Source: Montifringilla adamsi (Eukaryota > Chordata > Aves > Passeriformes > Passeridae). Taken from it: 64,000 nt of DNA. Position 1 is the stretch's first letter; the number at the start of each line of letters is the position of its first letter. The notes under the pieces are model-generated. The model did not search any database, was not told where the DNA came from, and worked only from the letters and a program-made list of their open reading frames with translations. Where the stretch lies: NCBI GenBank assembly GCA_017590115.1, contig JAGGNK010006448.1:10092099-10156098 (forward strand). The letters run 5' to 3'. The position numbers were made by a program, and so were the translations under genes. Below are positions 36,201 through 49,132 of the stretch, piece after piece.

Positions 36201-39200
36201 TGCATTTGCTTCAGTGGGGCATATGCATGAATCTGTATTTTCATTCAAGTTTTCCTGGGTAGAAAAACAGGATGCAGGCCCTCCTGCTATCTTAGCAGCC
36301 CTTTTCCTTGTTTTTACATTTTTGGGTTTCCATCACTTCTTTTTTCCAAAGCATGATCAAGGTTTATTTTGTGACATTATGGAAGTGCAGAAGGACATCA
36401 GTTGGGAGAGCGACCTACGCTGGTGATCCACAGAATGGAAAGAGCATGAAAGAGAATGGGGTAGGAGTAATGAAAACACCTTTGATTAATCCTCACCTTG
36501 AGGCAGAGTGAGATATATGATTACATCCTCAGGAAGGATGAAAAAGAGACATTTAAGAAAGACTTAAATATCTAAAAAGCTGTAACTAGCAGAATTTGTC
36601 CAAATTCTCTAAAGTGTGCACAGTATGAAGAAAACAAAAACCACCTCTTGTAAAAGACTTTAAAAAGTGGGCCATCTCCCAGAACAAATCATACTATGTC
36701 TGCCAGGCAAAAGTATGAGAAAGGACAATGAACCCCTGTTTTGCATGACAATCATGCTGGATTGAACAGGCACAAAAAACAATGTAAAGTGTGCTCTGCT
36801 GCTGGGGTAATGTTTTCAGTCACTGATGCTCTCACCTGCTCACTGCGAGCATGTCAGAAGGCTTCACTGCATCAGGGAGGGAGAAGGGGCTTACATCCAC
36901 CCTGGTAGAGCACGTGTATATGAGAAATTCTGTTTTCTATCTGTGAAGAGGACTACTACCACAGGCAGTTTCTGCCACAGCTCAGTTATATGCAAATAAA
37001 GTCTTAAAAAAAATGAAAGCAGAGAGAGTGCTGCCAATGTAAAATTTACATTCTGTGTCTCCTGTATCACAGAGATGGGATGTAATCATTGACACTTGTT
37101 CCTGTGTTGGAACTCTGAATGATTTTTAAGTTGGGATTTGGTGTACTAAACCATTTCAGATGAGTAATAAAATTGAGATGATTTAATGCTATGTACTTTT
37201 GTTGGCTGCTTTAAAGAGGTAAATATTTGTCAGTAAAACTGTCCTTTTCCAGCATCTGCAGAAATATGCTGTGACTCAAATGGCATTATTCTACCACCCA
37301 CAGAATGTTTTTTCTCAGAGATCACAGAGATTAAGATGATAAAAACATATTCTAATAATAAATATGTTACAGGAACATTTCTATTGCATGGATGCTAAAA
37401 CTTAAATCAAAAGAACATCTACCTTAAGCACTTTTTTTTTCCCCCAAAGAAGATGATCTCCTTCTTTGTTTTTTAATGAAGGTCTAGTAAAGAAAAGGAT
37501 TGATTCATCCTTTATAGTATTACTTCTGAGGAATAAATATTTTTTCTCCATTTTCTTCCTGTAATCCAAGGTTTTGATCTCTTGCTGTGAATATTCATTT
37601 TATATATTTTCAATTGTAAAAGTAAAATGAATATTGTTATTAGTCTGTCAACATTTCATTTCATCAGCATACTCCTTAGTGAGAAGTAGCATCTTGAATG
37701 AATTTAAGACAGTTAGTTTTAAAAGGACTTTTTTCTTCCTGAAAAGAAAAGCTATTTTTTATTAAACTGATGTTGATTAAACTCTGTACCTTATGCTTTG
37801 TGGCATTCACAGAGTACCATCTATAAGAAAACCAGAAAAGGACATAACTCTGATCTGATGAAGGGTGGCCCCCCAGGAGGAATATTAGTTCCACATATAT
37901 TACATGCAGTCTTTTCCTTCAGAAGCACAAGATAGGATAACAGATACTGGGAGCTTTATACAATGAAAGACTTATCTGTTTATGTTTTGTGGGATGATGT
38001 AGGTGAAATTGTCTGGCTTCACTCATCAGCTAAAATCACTAACATTCTAGATTTGACCATTTGGAGATTCAGATGTATTTTGTGACTTAATAGATAAAGT
38101 GAAGTGGAAATATATGGGGTCACAGTGGGGGGTTGTAGAATATGTCACTAAAGTTTTGTAAGCAATGATTTAAACTGAGGTCACTGTCTTCCTATTCAGA
38201 TACTTTTGATGTAAGCATCATCCTCTCCTATTGAGCCTAAATATCCTGGTTCCTTTGGAAAATAACTATTCTGTAAAATTCCCAAGTGTTAAAAAGTGCT
38301 AATTCTTTAGCCAAGATTTGCTAGCTGCAGAACATCTCACCTACTGCTAAACTAATACCTTCATAAATATTTCCCAGGTACAGGGCTGATGGTTATTTTA
38401 CACAGAGAATATTTTTGCAGTGATCACTTTCAGGAGAGATAGGGTCTGATTAACACTGGTAACCTTTGCCAGCTGGATCTTTAATCACAGACTCTGCAAT
38501 AAACAGAGAAATGTAATCAATAAAATTGCAGATACTATGAAAAAATATAGGTGGGGACTAAAAGTCTGTTGATAAAATCTGGTGATTATTTCTCATCAAG
38601 ACTTTAGGCTGTTATCTTCTTTACCTGTAGCACTACCTAGCAGAACTGAGTGGCCAATTATTAATAAACATTGCAAAGAAAAAAAACCTAATAGATCCTG
38701 TAAGCTATGTTTTTTTAAAAATTGCTTTTATTTATTTCATGTATCTTTTTTTCTATATGTATTTCTTCTGCTTCTTACCATGGGTTCATTTGGTAGACAA
38801 ATGAGTTATGCACACTAATTTGAAATTTGCACCATTCCTCACTATAACTTTATTGTAACTTAAGATTTCAGGTAGCCACATAACTTAAAGCCTTTCTAGA
38901 AAGTGATCAATTACTTTCATTTAACAAAGATATTGCATATAAGTTTTGCTTTTCAATTAATAAATATTTTTTATCCTGTTATTATACATCAACCTTATAT
39001 AAAACTCCAATTTCCCACAATTTATAAAATCATCTAACTTCCCTATGTTTTCTTAAGTCTAAAATTTCTTTTTCCTCCCTCATTTTTTTTGGAGCAAAGA
39101 AACCCCAATCCCAAACAAGAACAACAACAAAATCAAATAAAACTCCCATGTACTAAATGTGGTAAATGAGATTTTGACTTACAACACTTTTGTTTCTTTT

Positions 39201-40075
39201 TATAGAAGTTGCATGCAACTGTCAAGGATTTTCAGGGAAAGAAAAATGGATACATGTCTTAAGTTTGACTCCTTTATTGGCCAAAAATTTAGTAATAAAT
39301 CTCTCCATGTAAAAAATGCCCAAACTCAGATCAGAATATAAAGTTAATATACAAATTTAATTTAATGCATCGTGTATAGAATACAAGTTTGAAAACTCTA
39401 AACCTAAAGCATCATTTTAAAGAACTCATTTTATCATTCAAATCACCTTTGAAACCAAGGAATGGCACCATTTCTCTTGATGATTTGGAACATATTTTCT
39501 TCATTTTTTTTTATCAAATAGAACAAAAATATGATAATTATGTCTATAGCTTCATAAATACATGATGAACTGTCATTCTTTTCTGAGAACAAATTATCAT
39601 TGATAATCTAAGCCAGCAATTTGAGCATAAACTTCTTAGGCTTGAGCATGGTTTCTGTAAGGACTGTTACAGGCATATTTGCAGTATTCAAGGCAGTATT
39701 CAATAATTTGTCATTAATTATCTTCAAAACAATATCCTATATATTTAAATGTTCAGAAACCTGACACTGTCTCTGCAGGTGCAAAGCAGAATTCTTTCTT
39801 GTGTTGTCTGTGCTTGCTTCCACATATACTTTAAAAAATATGAAGTCATGGTTTTCAAATTCAGATGATCTGCCACTTTTATGAGAGCACATAAACATAT
39901 TTCTAGAAGCTCTGCAAATGTATTTCAGGGATGAATTCAGGATAACAATGGAGTTAGTGAGTGAAATCTTTCTTATCCACCACAGCAGAAAATGTACACT
40001 GCATGGGATTCATCATGCTCATTTTCACTCCAGTAATCACCCTGTATTTCAAAGTGCCAGTGTAACTTTATTACC

Positions 40076-40095
40076 AAAAAAAAAAAAAAAAAAAA
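40076..40095. repeat. Poly-A, 20 bases
   Basis: Uninterrupted A run followed by gaagatc. No retroelement body recognised upstream. Confidence 0.9.
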
Positions 40096-40506
40096 GAAGA
40101 TCATGTGGTGGACAGATAGCATAAGGGGTGTGGAACTGTGCTCTTCAGCTAAATACTTGCATGTGCCTTACACGTCCCCGGTGTTTTGACTTATGTTGTT
40201 AAGTCTCTTGCTTAATCCCTGCATTTTTGCAAGATGTGCATGGTTTGGTATTCAAGTGATGTTCAGACTTGTAGATTACAGATATAATGCAGCAAAGCTC
40301 TGCCCTAAGCTTCTCTGACAAGATGGCATGAAGTTTTTAGGTTGCATGCAGATGTAGTCCTCGAGCTGATGCGCAGAGGGGAATTACTAGGACTCAGACA
40401 CAACATGGACAAACACAACTTCAGGGGCTCCTCAAGGCTCTTGGGTGTAGTCCTGGGGATTAGGGGCATGACACTTCTTCCCTACCAGAAACAAGGGCTG
40501 GACGGG

Positions 40507-40553
40507 TTTGGAACACTGGTTTCAAATAAACACTTCTTTGGAACACTGGTTTC
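40507..40553. repeat. 17-bp direct repeat, 30 bases apart
   Basis: tttggaacactggtttc occurs exactly at 40507-40523 and at 40537-40553, a small local duplication. Confidence 0.9.
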
Positions 40554-41847
40554 TTCACTGAAAGAACGCACAGACTCATTAGGAAGAGGAATGTGCAAAT
40601 TCTAGCAATAACAAGGAATCTTTTTGTGTTTTCATTCATTTTTATTCTTCACATATTTTGTTCTATTGTCTGGTTAGATATGGAAGGTGCATTAGCCCAT
40701 TCTACACATGTCAATTGTTCTAGTTGTTACTAACCATTGTTTGGTAATATGTTTTTGCCTGTTATTAGTTATCTGAGTTTTCTCTGGCTATTGATCTGGA
40801 ATTTTTCAGCAGCTGGAGTCATAAGACCTCAGTAAATCTAAACAGAAATCCAAACAAAGGACTCTGCATGTGGATGGTTTATGTACACCCAAATGCGATC
40901 TACTGCACGTGGCCAGGCTAACTATGCAACATTTAGCATATTCATTTGAACATATGCAATTTGCATACATCTAGTAAATTACAAGCAGGGACAGTATCTG
41001 TGAGGAAATCAATTGCCATAGTTCTACTGAGATTAGAGTATTTTGATATATTTTTTTTTAAACTCATGATTTCTGGAAGAGTTTTGCTTGATTTTTCAAG
41101 CTTTGCTTGTTTGTTTGGTTTGTTTTTTAACTTTGCATTTAAAAAAAGAAAAGATACATGATGTAGGAAAAGCACCATAAGACTATTCTGTAACACTTCT
41201 CTGGAAATAAAAAATTTACAAAAGGATCTGCATAGTGTATGTGCCAAGATACCAAGGCTCACTTAAACTAACATTAAGATACCTGTGGTTTCTAAGGAGG
41301 TCTCCAAAGCCACTCTTAAGAATTGTGAGTTTTATCAGCTGTGTATTTTGCAAATATTTATTGTGGTAGTATTTATACTCATTTTAACTTGAAAGCAAGC
41401 AGCAGGAGGCTTTCTAGGTAGACAGAAGAGCACACTTATTAAGGAAGCATAAGAAGGGTATCAGCTAAAGCTTTTTTCTTGAATTGAGAAGAATCCAGTC
41501 ACCACATGTGCACTGAAAGACAATAAGATCCAATAAAAAAGTCCAGAAAGAGAAAAAAAAATACAGAAGGCTGGATTCTAGGTGTAGACATTGCAGCACT
41601 GTTCTTGTGCTCAACCTCAAAAAAGTATGCACCAGTTTCAATCGTCCCAAGAGAGTTTCATTGCTCCAGTTCCACAAGCCACGAGAAAGGAGCCACTGCT
41701 GTCACGCTTGTGACCCCTATCCTATGGAAGAACAAAGAAATATCGAGCTGAGTGCCAAGCACTTTTCAGAAATTTTCAGGATATTTTTTTCTTTGTACAA
41801 CTTTATTTCTCACCCAGGAATTAGAATATCACATTGAGGACTTGGAG

Positions 41848-41922
41848 TTATAGAATAATATATGTTACAAGGGACTTCAGAAAGTCATCTGGTCCCCCTC
41901 TCTGCTGAAAATAGCAATACTG
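41848..41922 (-). mobile_element. Short CR1 3'-end fragment, minus strand
   Basis: tatagaataatatatgttac, gggacttcagaaagtcatct and ggtccccctctctgctgaaa align in order with the reverse complement of the CR1 3' end (tagaat..gggacct..aggtcatct.gtcc..cccc). Only about 75 bases survive. The downstream boundary is soft. Confidence 0.7.
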
Positions 41923-42390
41923 AAGTGTAAGAATCCCAATTTTTTTTTCTAACAATAGAAAACAATACAAACAGGTTTAATGACTTTCTGCATATTCATC
42001 AATCTTCATACACAAAACTCCCACTGGAATTACAGATAACACAGAAAAATCTCTTTTACATTTTTTTTTCTGTTTATTCTTAAGGAATTGTTACCTGACT
42101 TTCTGACTGCAGAGAAGCTTGCTCAAATCTTCAAAGATTTGAGGCTGAAAGCAACTCCAGAGCCACAAATTTCCAGGCTCCCTCTTCAGCACCTTCTCTT
42201 TACTAGCGAACAAAGGGTGCAACCCTGTTGTCTTCACAAATACAAAACCCTAAGACTTTGTCAGATAACTGAAGTGTGTTAGTCAATTATTTGTGCCTTC
42301 TCAGGTTAGGCAAATGGTCTTTCAAAGGTTGCCTGGAGGCAACTGGCCACCTGCCATGCTGCCTTACGTGCCCACAGGGTCTTATGCTTC

Positions 42391-42411
42391 TTGTTCCCCA
42401 CTGGGGAACAA
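42391..42411. repeat. 9-bp perfect inverted repeat
   Basis: ttgttcccc and ggggaacaa flank a 3-base loop. Confidence 0.85.
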
Positions 42412-42588
42412 ACCATTCATAAGAAGTAGGTAGATTGATGGTTCCTATACTAATATTCCTCCCTTTATCTGCTGCGTTCCCACAATCTCTCTACTGTGTT
42501 TTATCTGCTTTGGAACGGATGTATTTTTAAGGGTCACAATTTTGTACTTGCTGCAGAGGAAGCTGCAGTGGGAAATCAAAGTGTCCCC

Positions 42589-42619
42589 TTTTTTTTTTTT
42601 TTCCTTTTTTTTTTTTTTT
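42589..42619. repeat. Interrupted poly-T
   Basis: A 14-base T run, CC, then a 15-base T run. Confidence 0.9.
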
Positions 42620-45034
42620 AACTATTCCTTCTTGCTTTCTGAAAATGAACTCCTGCACTTCCCTCTCTTAGCACTTTTTTGAAATCTTAACATTAAGACA
42701 CTGAGCTCTGGGGGAAAAAAAAAGGTGATGCTATGGTTATACTAATGATAATTTTGCTGACAGAGGTGAAAATTATCAAAGGAAGATGTAGCATTTTGAT
42801 GAAGGGTTCGTGTGAGGATAATGAAAATAATCTCCAGAGAAAAAGGCATTCTCCTAAAACCTGTGAGCCTGGAAATAAAAATATAGCATCTGAGTTGTTT
42901 AACAAATGCACGTTTTATAATTAAAGCCAGCTACTCTCTGAAAATTGGAGGGAGGCTGAATAGAATGTCTAAGTTTCACAGAAGAGTTAAAGGTAATGCT
43001 GGGAACTACAAAGCAGTGTTGAAGCAGTACAGGAAAAGCTAGCTGCCACTAAATTAACCAACAAAGAATTGAATAAGGACAGATCAATACCCATAACTGA
43101 TTTTTCTGTATCAGAACTGTAAATCAACAGAACTCCCTGAACATGAGCATTGTTAAAAGAATACAGACCTTTTCTTTGTAATATCTGCAAAAAGTTTTCT
43201 GAAGAAAGTGGGGCAAACTTTGCATGATTTTTTTTTCCCTCTCTAAGATTGGATTTGTAGCTTGCGGAACAGCAACATAAGGTTATTTATCTGAAAAGTG
43301 TGCAGGTAAATATAAAAGAGAGTTTCTGTGAGCCTTAGGAGAAGCGATTCTTTTATTTAACTACATATGTGGATGTAGTGTCCTGAGGACAGAAAAAAAC
43401 CCAAAAAATCTAAGACTTACACACTCATATTATATAAAACCTTCTGAGTTTTGCCATTTAAAGGTCAAACAGACATGAGCTGTGTTGAATCAAGCTACAA
43501 AGTACTTCTGGGACTTAGGAAAGTTTCCCTTCCATGGAACACTACTCAGTAACAAGTCACAGGGAGTTGAAAAGGAGGGATGATAGGGAGGAACTGTGCT
43601 TTCCCATGAAGCAAAACATACTTTTAGAAGGAAGTGACTGTTGGGCCAGGGATCTTGTAGAATACGGTAATTCCTGTAAACTGCCCTGACTGTGGGAAGT
43701 GGAAGAAAGGATAGGTTTTGACAACCTCTGCAACACTTGCAGGGTGTAGTCAGTAAACTGGAGCTTTATGAGGGATTTACAAGGCATGCACATCCAGTGG
43801 AGCTCTGCACTACTTCCTGATGGAGGCTGCATTCATTGAAGGCACTTTATAAACAGGTCATTTTCCCAGATCCAAAGATAAAAGCATTTACTTTATTTTT
43901 AGATTACCTTCTGCTCTAAGTACCTAAGATCAAAACCAAATTAAGAATGTAATGTTTGGATGGTTGTATTGTCTCTGACCAGAGGGTAGACCTAACAGGC
44001 TGTTCTTTTCCAACAGTGTCCCAAAGCAGATGCCAATGGAAAGGGCAAAGTTCTACAGATAATCTCTCATCTTGGCCATTTCGTTGCTGAACTTATTCCT
44101 GAGCCAGAAGTCAGCTGTGTATTTAGCAATTCTTTGATAGTTTCTTTTCCATGGACCCATGTAAATCTGTATTAAACATCCACAGGAAAGAAACTATAGC
44201 AGCAATTCTTTTACAGGCTATACAATATTTTGATTATGGCATGTCATGCCCACTGCATGACACCAAGGTGATGACATAATTCCATTTAGAGCACCAAGGA
44301 AAGTGAAATTATATTACTGTGCCTGAGGTGTATCTTCCTTTAATCCTCAGGTTTCTTGCCTGCCTTTACCTAAGAATGTGGCTTTTCTTCTCTCACAGCC
44401 TTTCAGAACATGTGTGTCTACGGGAATGAATGCACCATTGCAACCTCCTCCCACCCTTCATTTGACGATATTCCTAAAATATATTTTGGTTTAGAAAACT
44501 GAAAAACCCAAGAAGACTGACAAGGTAAGCATGCCAAGAAATAAAAGAAAATTTACTCTCCAGCAAAACTGCAGCTATTAGCATAATGCACATTCCAAGT
44601 CAAGTCTAAGATGTCCCGTATTTTTGCTGAATGTATCAGCTTGTGTGACTCGTTAGGCTCCCATTCATTATGGAAATAGACCAGTAAATTACAGCTTTTG
44701 CAAATGCAATCATTATAGCTGTAACTTACAAAATATATTAAGCCCTTTGATCTTTGTCAGGGAACATATCATATACTTTTAAACACATTGCTCGGAAATG
44801 GTAATTCAGAAACTATAAACCTTACATTCACAGCTTTAATGCATATATTATGCTGTACATTTATATCAGAAATAATGCCCATATTCTGTCTATTGCAAAT
44901 TATCACCTTAAATTTCAGCTGAACAGAAAAAAAAATGATACTGCAAATTGATAAAATATGAATGAAAATTGTCCCCTATGAATACCTATGGGTTTTTGCA
45001 TTACTCAAGACTATGATCTAAACAAAGATCTACC

Positions 45035-45109
45035 TTTTTTTCTAGTGATAAGGTATTGCAAATTAAATAAAGCTAACTTTTTTCTAGTGATAAGATATTG
45101 CAAATTGAA
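45035..45109. repeat. Short direct duplication, 42-bp period
   Basis: ttttttctagtgataag, followed by (g/a)tattgcaaatt, occurs twice with a 42-base offset and one internal difference. Confidence 0.9.
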
Positions 45110-45846
45110 TATTTTGACTCTGTGATTTTGCTTCAGTGTACTCTGTAGTTCAGTATTTTATACATCGAGGTTTAGGCAGATTAAATGACACTACCTTAAA
45201 TAAGTAGATAGAAAAAAGAAATTAAGAAAATTTTTACTATGAACAACAGCCCCGGATTGTTTGCAGTGATCCTCACCTGAAAGGAGCAATGGTTCTGTCC
45301 AGGTATTTTGACTTACCCATTCAGTTTCTGTGCATGAACTTCTGCTATTTGCTCACAAAAGGTTTCATAAAATGAACAGCTAATATAAAAAGTGGCTATT
45401 TTCCCAAAATAGCATAGCCTGCAGATTTCAAGAGCAACCACTACTGCTTATTGCCTGTAATTAATATGACATCACTGATTACCACTTATAAACCTTTTTT
45501 ATGGGAGCCTAAGCCTCCTATATTATGCATAACTGAGCATATGGAATCTTAGATCATTTTTTGCCTTCTGTCTCTGAAAATTTTCAGAAGAAAGAAAGCT
45601 GATCATATTTCATTATTCTGTGTATGTAGCAGGTCTGTTTTCTTGGCCAGGAATCTGAAAATGTTTTCTAAGAGGACTTACCTAGCAGCTGTGTTGACAA
45701 TTTTATTTTTGAGTGCAACTTCTAGAGAAAGATGAGTTTTTCACACCTGTGCCTCTGGAGCTCACTTTTTGGAAACAACTGGGCTTTGCATTAATTTTGC
45801 AGCAAATACCATTCAGTACAAAGAAAAAACCTAAAGTTTCACCTTC

Positions 45847-45881
45847 TAGCACAGACTGCTAAGTAAGAGCAGTCTGTGCTA
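45847..45881. repeat. Perfect 14-bp hairpin
   Basis: tagcacagactgct (45847-45860) and agcagtctgtgcta (45868-45881) are exact reverse complements around the 7-base loop aagtaag. No T-run follows on either strand that would mark a Pol III unit, and the stem is short for a microRNA precursor. Confidence 0.85.
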
Positions 45882-47790
45882 CGTGGAGAAAGTTTTTCTA
45901 TGAAGGCTCTGGAAAGAACACGAAAAATCAGTTAAGAGGCACCTTTTGATGCTGCAATGTATGCCTTCATTGAACTGCTCTTTGGAAAGTTTTATTGGGA
46001 CATAAAACCTCAGTTTCAATCAAGTTGTTACCTCATTACTATGCAGCTAACCATTTCTGGACTTTTAAAGAACAACATCCACCATCTACATTGTAGACCT
46101 AAAAAACAAGTGCCTTCATACCTCTCTTCATGATTTTGCAGTAAAATGAGCATGTTTGGATTTCCCTTTTGGTGTGCAAAGCCTAGAGTGTGAGTGACTT
46201 GGTCCTCACTATCAAGAATGTGTTCTGTACCCTAAATACTTTGGCAACCTGTGTGTGGATGAACCTTCCCTTTAAAGTTAGGTAAGATCCTAAAAGCTCT
46301 CCCACCCCCAGAGCAGCTGCAGTGGTGCAGGGCTGGTGCTGTGTACAGAGGCCGTCGTCTGCCTGCAGAAATAGCTGGAATATCAGAGCCACTTCCCCAA
46401 CAGAAATTCTATCAGACATCTGAGAATCTTACTGATTATTTCCTCAACCAGTGAAACATTCATGCTAGAAATCCATTATGTGGAAGCTGCAAATCTACTG
46501 AGTGCATAGGTTTAATGGAGAGTCGAGAAGTCAGCTTCTCTTTTTTGTGATGATGAGTTATGGAGCGTTTTGACATTTGCCAAAGCTTTATTGTCAAGTC
46601 AGGTGAAAGATGCTTTTGTCTATGCAGTCCCCTTAATACCCATGACAACAAGGAGAGTTTTTTGATAACACCTGAAAATAAATCAAAGTAACATCATTTA
46701 TCCTGTTTCTAAAGGGAAATAACTCAAAAACATGAAAAAAGGAGCAAAAATTCCTTGTACAATCTCAATCTCATACCTATGTACTACACACTAAAATATT
46801 TAAGATCTATAAGCGTGTTTATCCACCATGTCCTTGAATTGTTCAGAGCTCAAGATGATGGCTGCTTTGCAAATGATGCAGCAATTCAATGCTTATTTTT
46901 TTCCTTATTGTTTAGAGATTCCATAAGTCCTTTACTGCATGCCACGAAACTGTCTGAGCCACGTGATGTGTAGTATTCCAGTGGATGAAGGAAATAATGT
47001 TGGCTGCTGTTCCACTTTCAACTGATGTTTTTATTATGATTGAGTGTGAATGATTCATTTTAATTCATTTTTTATACGAGTGTTTGGAAACAAAGGTTAA
47101 AAATCATGTCTTCTATATTTTTTGCAGATCTTTAGGATAAACTTAGCAAAAAAAAACAATTGGTAGAACTTGAAATGAATGAACACCTATTTGGAATAAC
47201 TTGAGGGAAAAAAAAGGCCACTTGTGGTAAACATGGCCAGCAGATGCATTGCAAAGTCCTCATTCTAAGCAATCATCTATGTTACCACATTGAATGTGTT
47301 TGATGAAGGGGGCTCTCCAAGAGGGTAAAAGATTGATTTTCATCTGACTGCCAAGTATGAAAACTATTAAAAATTTATTTTTAAGTGCTATTTTATCTTT
47401 CCAGAGAAATACAAAAGACAGAAACTTTCCCTGGTGATCAAAATATTCCATACAACTAAAATATAAGGTTTTTTTTCATACTTATGCAAATGAATTGAGT
47501 TGTTGAAAAGTGTTCCTACCCAAAATTAATGTAGGAAAAGCCAGCATTTTACACAACAATTCAGCAGTCTAAGCTCCCTCACCGATGCACACCAACTCAA
47601 GATAAGTCCATTTCTGCCAGAGAATGCTTTAAGTTGGCAGACACTAATCACCATGTCCAGAAGAAGGAAGGAAAGCTTTAAAACAAAGTTAGAGATCTTG
47701 TCATGAGTTGTGAAACACACCAGTTTTATGGTTTTATTTATATGATTCAGCTGGAAAAGGATGAGTATGGTGTGGCCACCTCAAACAGTC

Positions 47791-47830
47791 CTCTCCTTTC
47801 AGGACTCCTGTGAGTCCTGAAATAGGAGAG
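47791..47830. repeat. 16-bp hairpin with 2-base bulge
   Basis: ctctcctttcaggact (47791-47806) pairs with agtcctgaaataggagag (47813-47830) except for a two-base bulge (at). The loop is cctgtg. Confidence 0.85.
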
Positions 47831-49132
47831 CTTTTAGCTCATGCCTATGTTCTGCCTGGCAGAAGGTGTTGTGTTTCTAAGTGATTGCTAAAGCCACTGA
47901 CTTAGAGTGCATTCCAAACTGGGCTTTCTTTGGAGCTCTTCCACTTGGTAGAAAATTAATTACAAGTATACTGAGAACACACTATGATTCTCCCATGTGA
48001 TGAGTAGGGGATTTGTTGAAGCCAAAGAAATACCTGTGTTTAAACATGAGCTCCTGGGAGAGTCAGGCATTCCTTCCACATTCAGGACTACAGCACAACT
48101 GGCTGTCTAGGCCACTTGCATCTGAGGCAGGATTCAAAGGTGGAACTGAGCTTGACCTTCCCATAACAAGTTTCCCATGTTATATAAAGGTTATATCATG
48201 CTCTCATTGCCTTATGTAAAAGTCTAATTATACTAACAATGGTATGAATTCAACTGGTATTTGCAAAAAATGCAGGAGTGAACATGCTCCATTTTTTTCT
48301 CTGGCAGATTTATATTTTTCTTACAAAACAATTACCTAGAGGCACCTCTAAATTAATCACAGGATCTCTTTTGCTCTTTTACGATGATTTGTGCACTTCA
48401 AAACAGTTTGCTGATTTTCTTATTTGCATATTTGAATCTGTGTCAATTGACTTTCCTGTGGGTTGGAGAAATTCTGAAGATTGGATTGTGGGGGAGTGTG
48501 TCATGCTCAATATGTGGTAAAATAATGTTTGGCTTTGACCACAGCGTAGAAGACAGTTGAAGCAATCCAGAAGAAATGAGGTAAATTTAACATTTATAAC
48601 ACCCTTCTGATCCTGTCTTGGGGTGAACTGAGTGCATCTTCTGTGTACCTTGCACACCTGAGATCTTCTATACAGATCTATCAAAACTTTTCTGCACAGT
48701 AAATACACAAACCGTGTCTAACTTGTCACTGATACGGGGCACTAACATGTACTAACAGCTTGTTATTTGTAGTGGGCTGGTTAAGACACTGAGCTCTCTA
48801 TTTGTAGGTTGTTATAGAGGGGTTCACTTGCATCCAGTGCTCTGGCGGAAGTGATAGCACTTGATGCTGTTACAACATACACAAATACTTCTTACCCGCT
48901 GTATGCACAAGCAGTGTCAGAGCAGCATCATTCTGTTGGGGAATGGGAGGGAAAAGGAGAGGGAAGAAGAAGAATGACAGTGTGGGAGAGGTAAAGCAGG
49001 AAGGGAGGCTGGAGGAACACAGACCTCCAGGTGTGACCCAGAACTAACACTGCAGCTAATGTGACACCAAAGAAGTACTGGCACCCAAAAATTTCTATCT
49101 AAATGTGAAAGTATCTTGAATTATGATATGTC

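Larger units (their letters stand above)
33241..41847. other. Intergenic, no gene recognised
   Basis: No supported exon or RNA gene. Notable small structures are overlapping palindromes at 34427-34447, a 23-base exact duplicate shared between 34918 and 35944, a poly-A at 40076-40095, a 17-bp direct repeat at 40507/40537 and a POU-like near-palindrome at 40953-40967. Parts of 32700-36400 look enriched in T and G on the + strand. Confidence 0.45.
41923..49132. other. Intergenic, no gene recognised
   Basis: A+T-rich with scattered short ORFs. It holds two T-runs split by CC (42589-42619), a 9-bp hairpin (42391-42411), a 42-bp-spaced duplication (45035-45109), two strong hairpins (45847-45881, 47791-47830) and a purine-rich tract near 48938-49015. 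No exon is supported. Confidence 0.5.
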
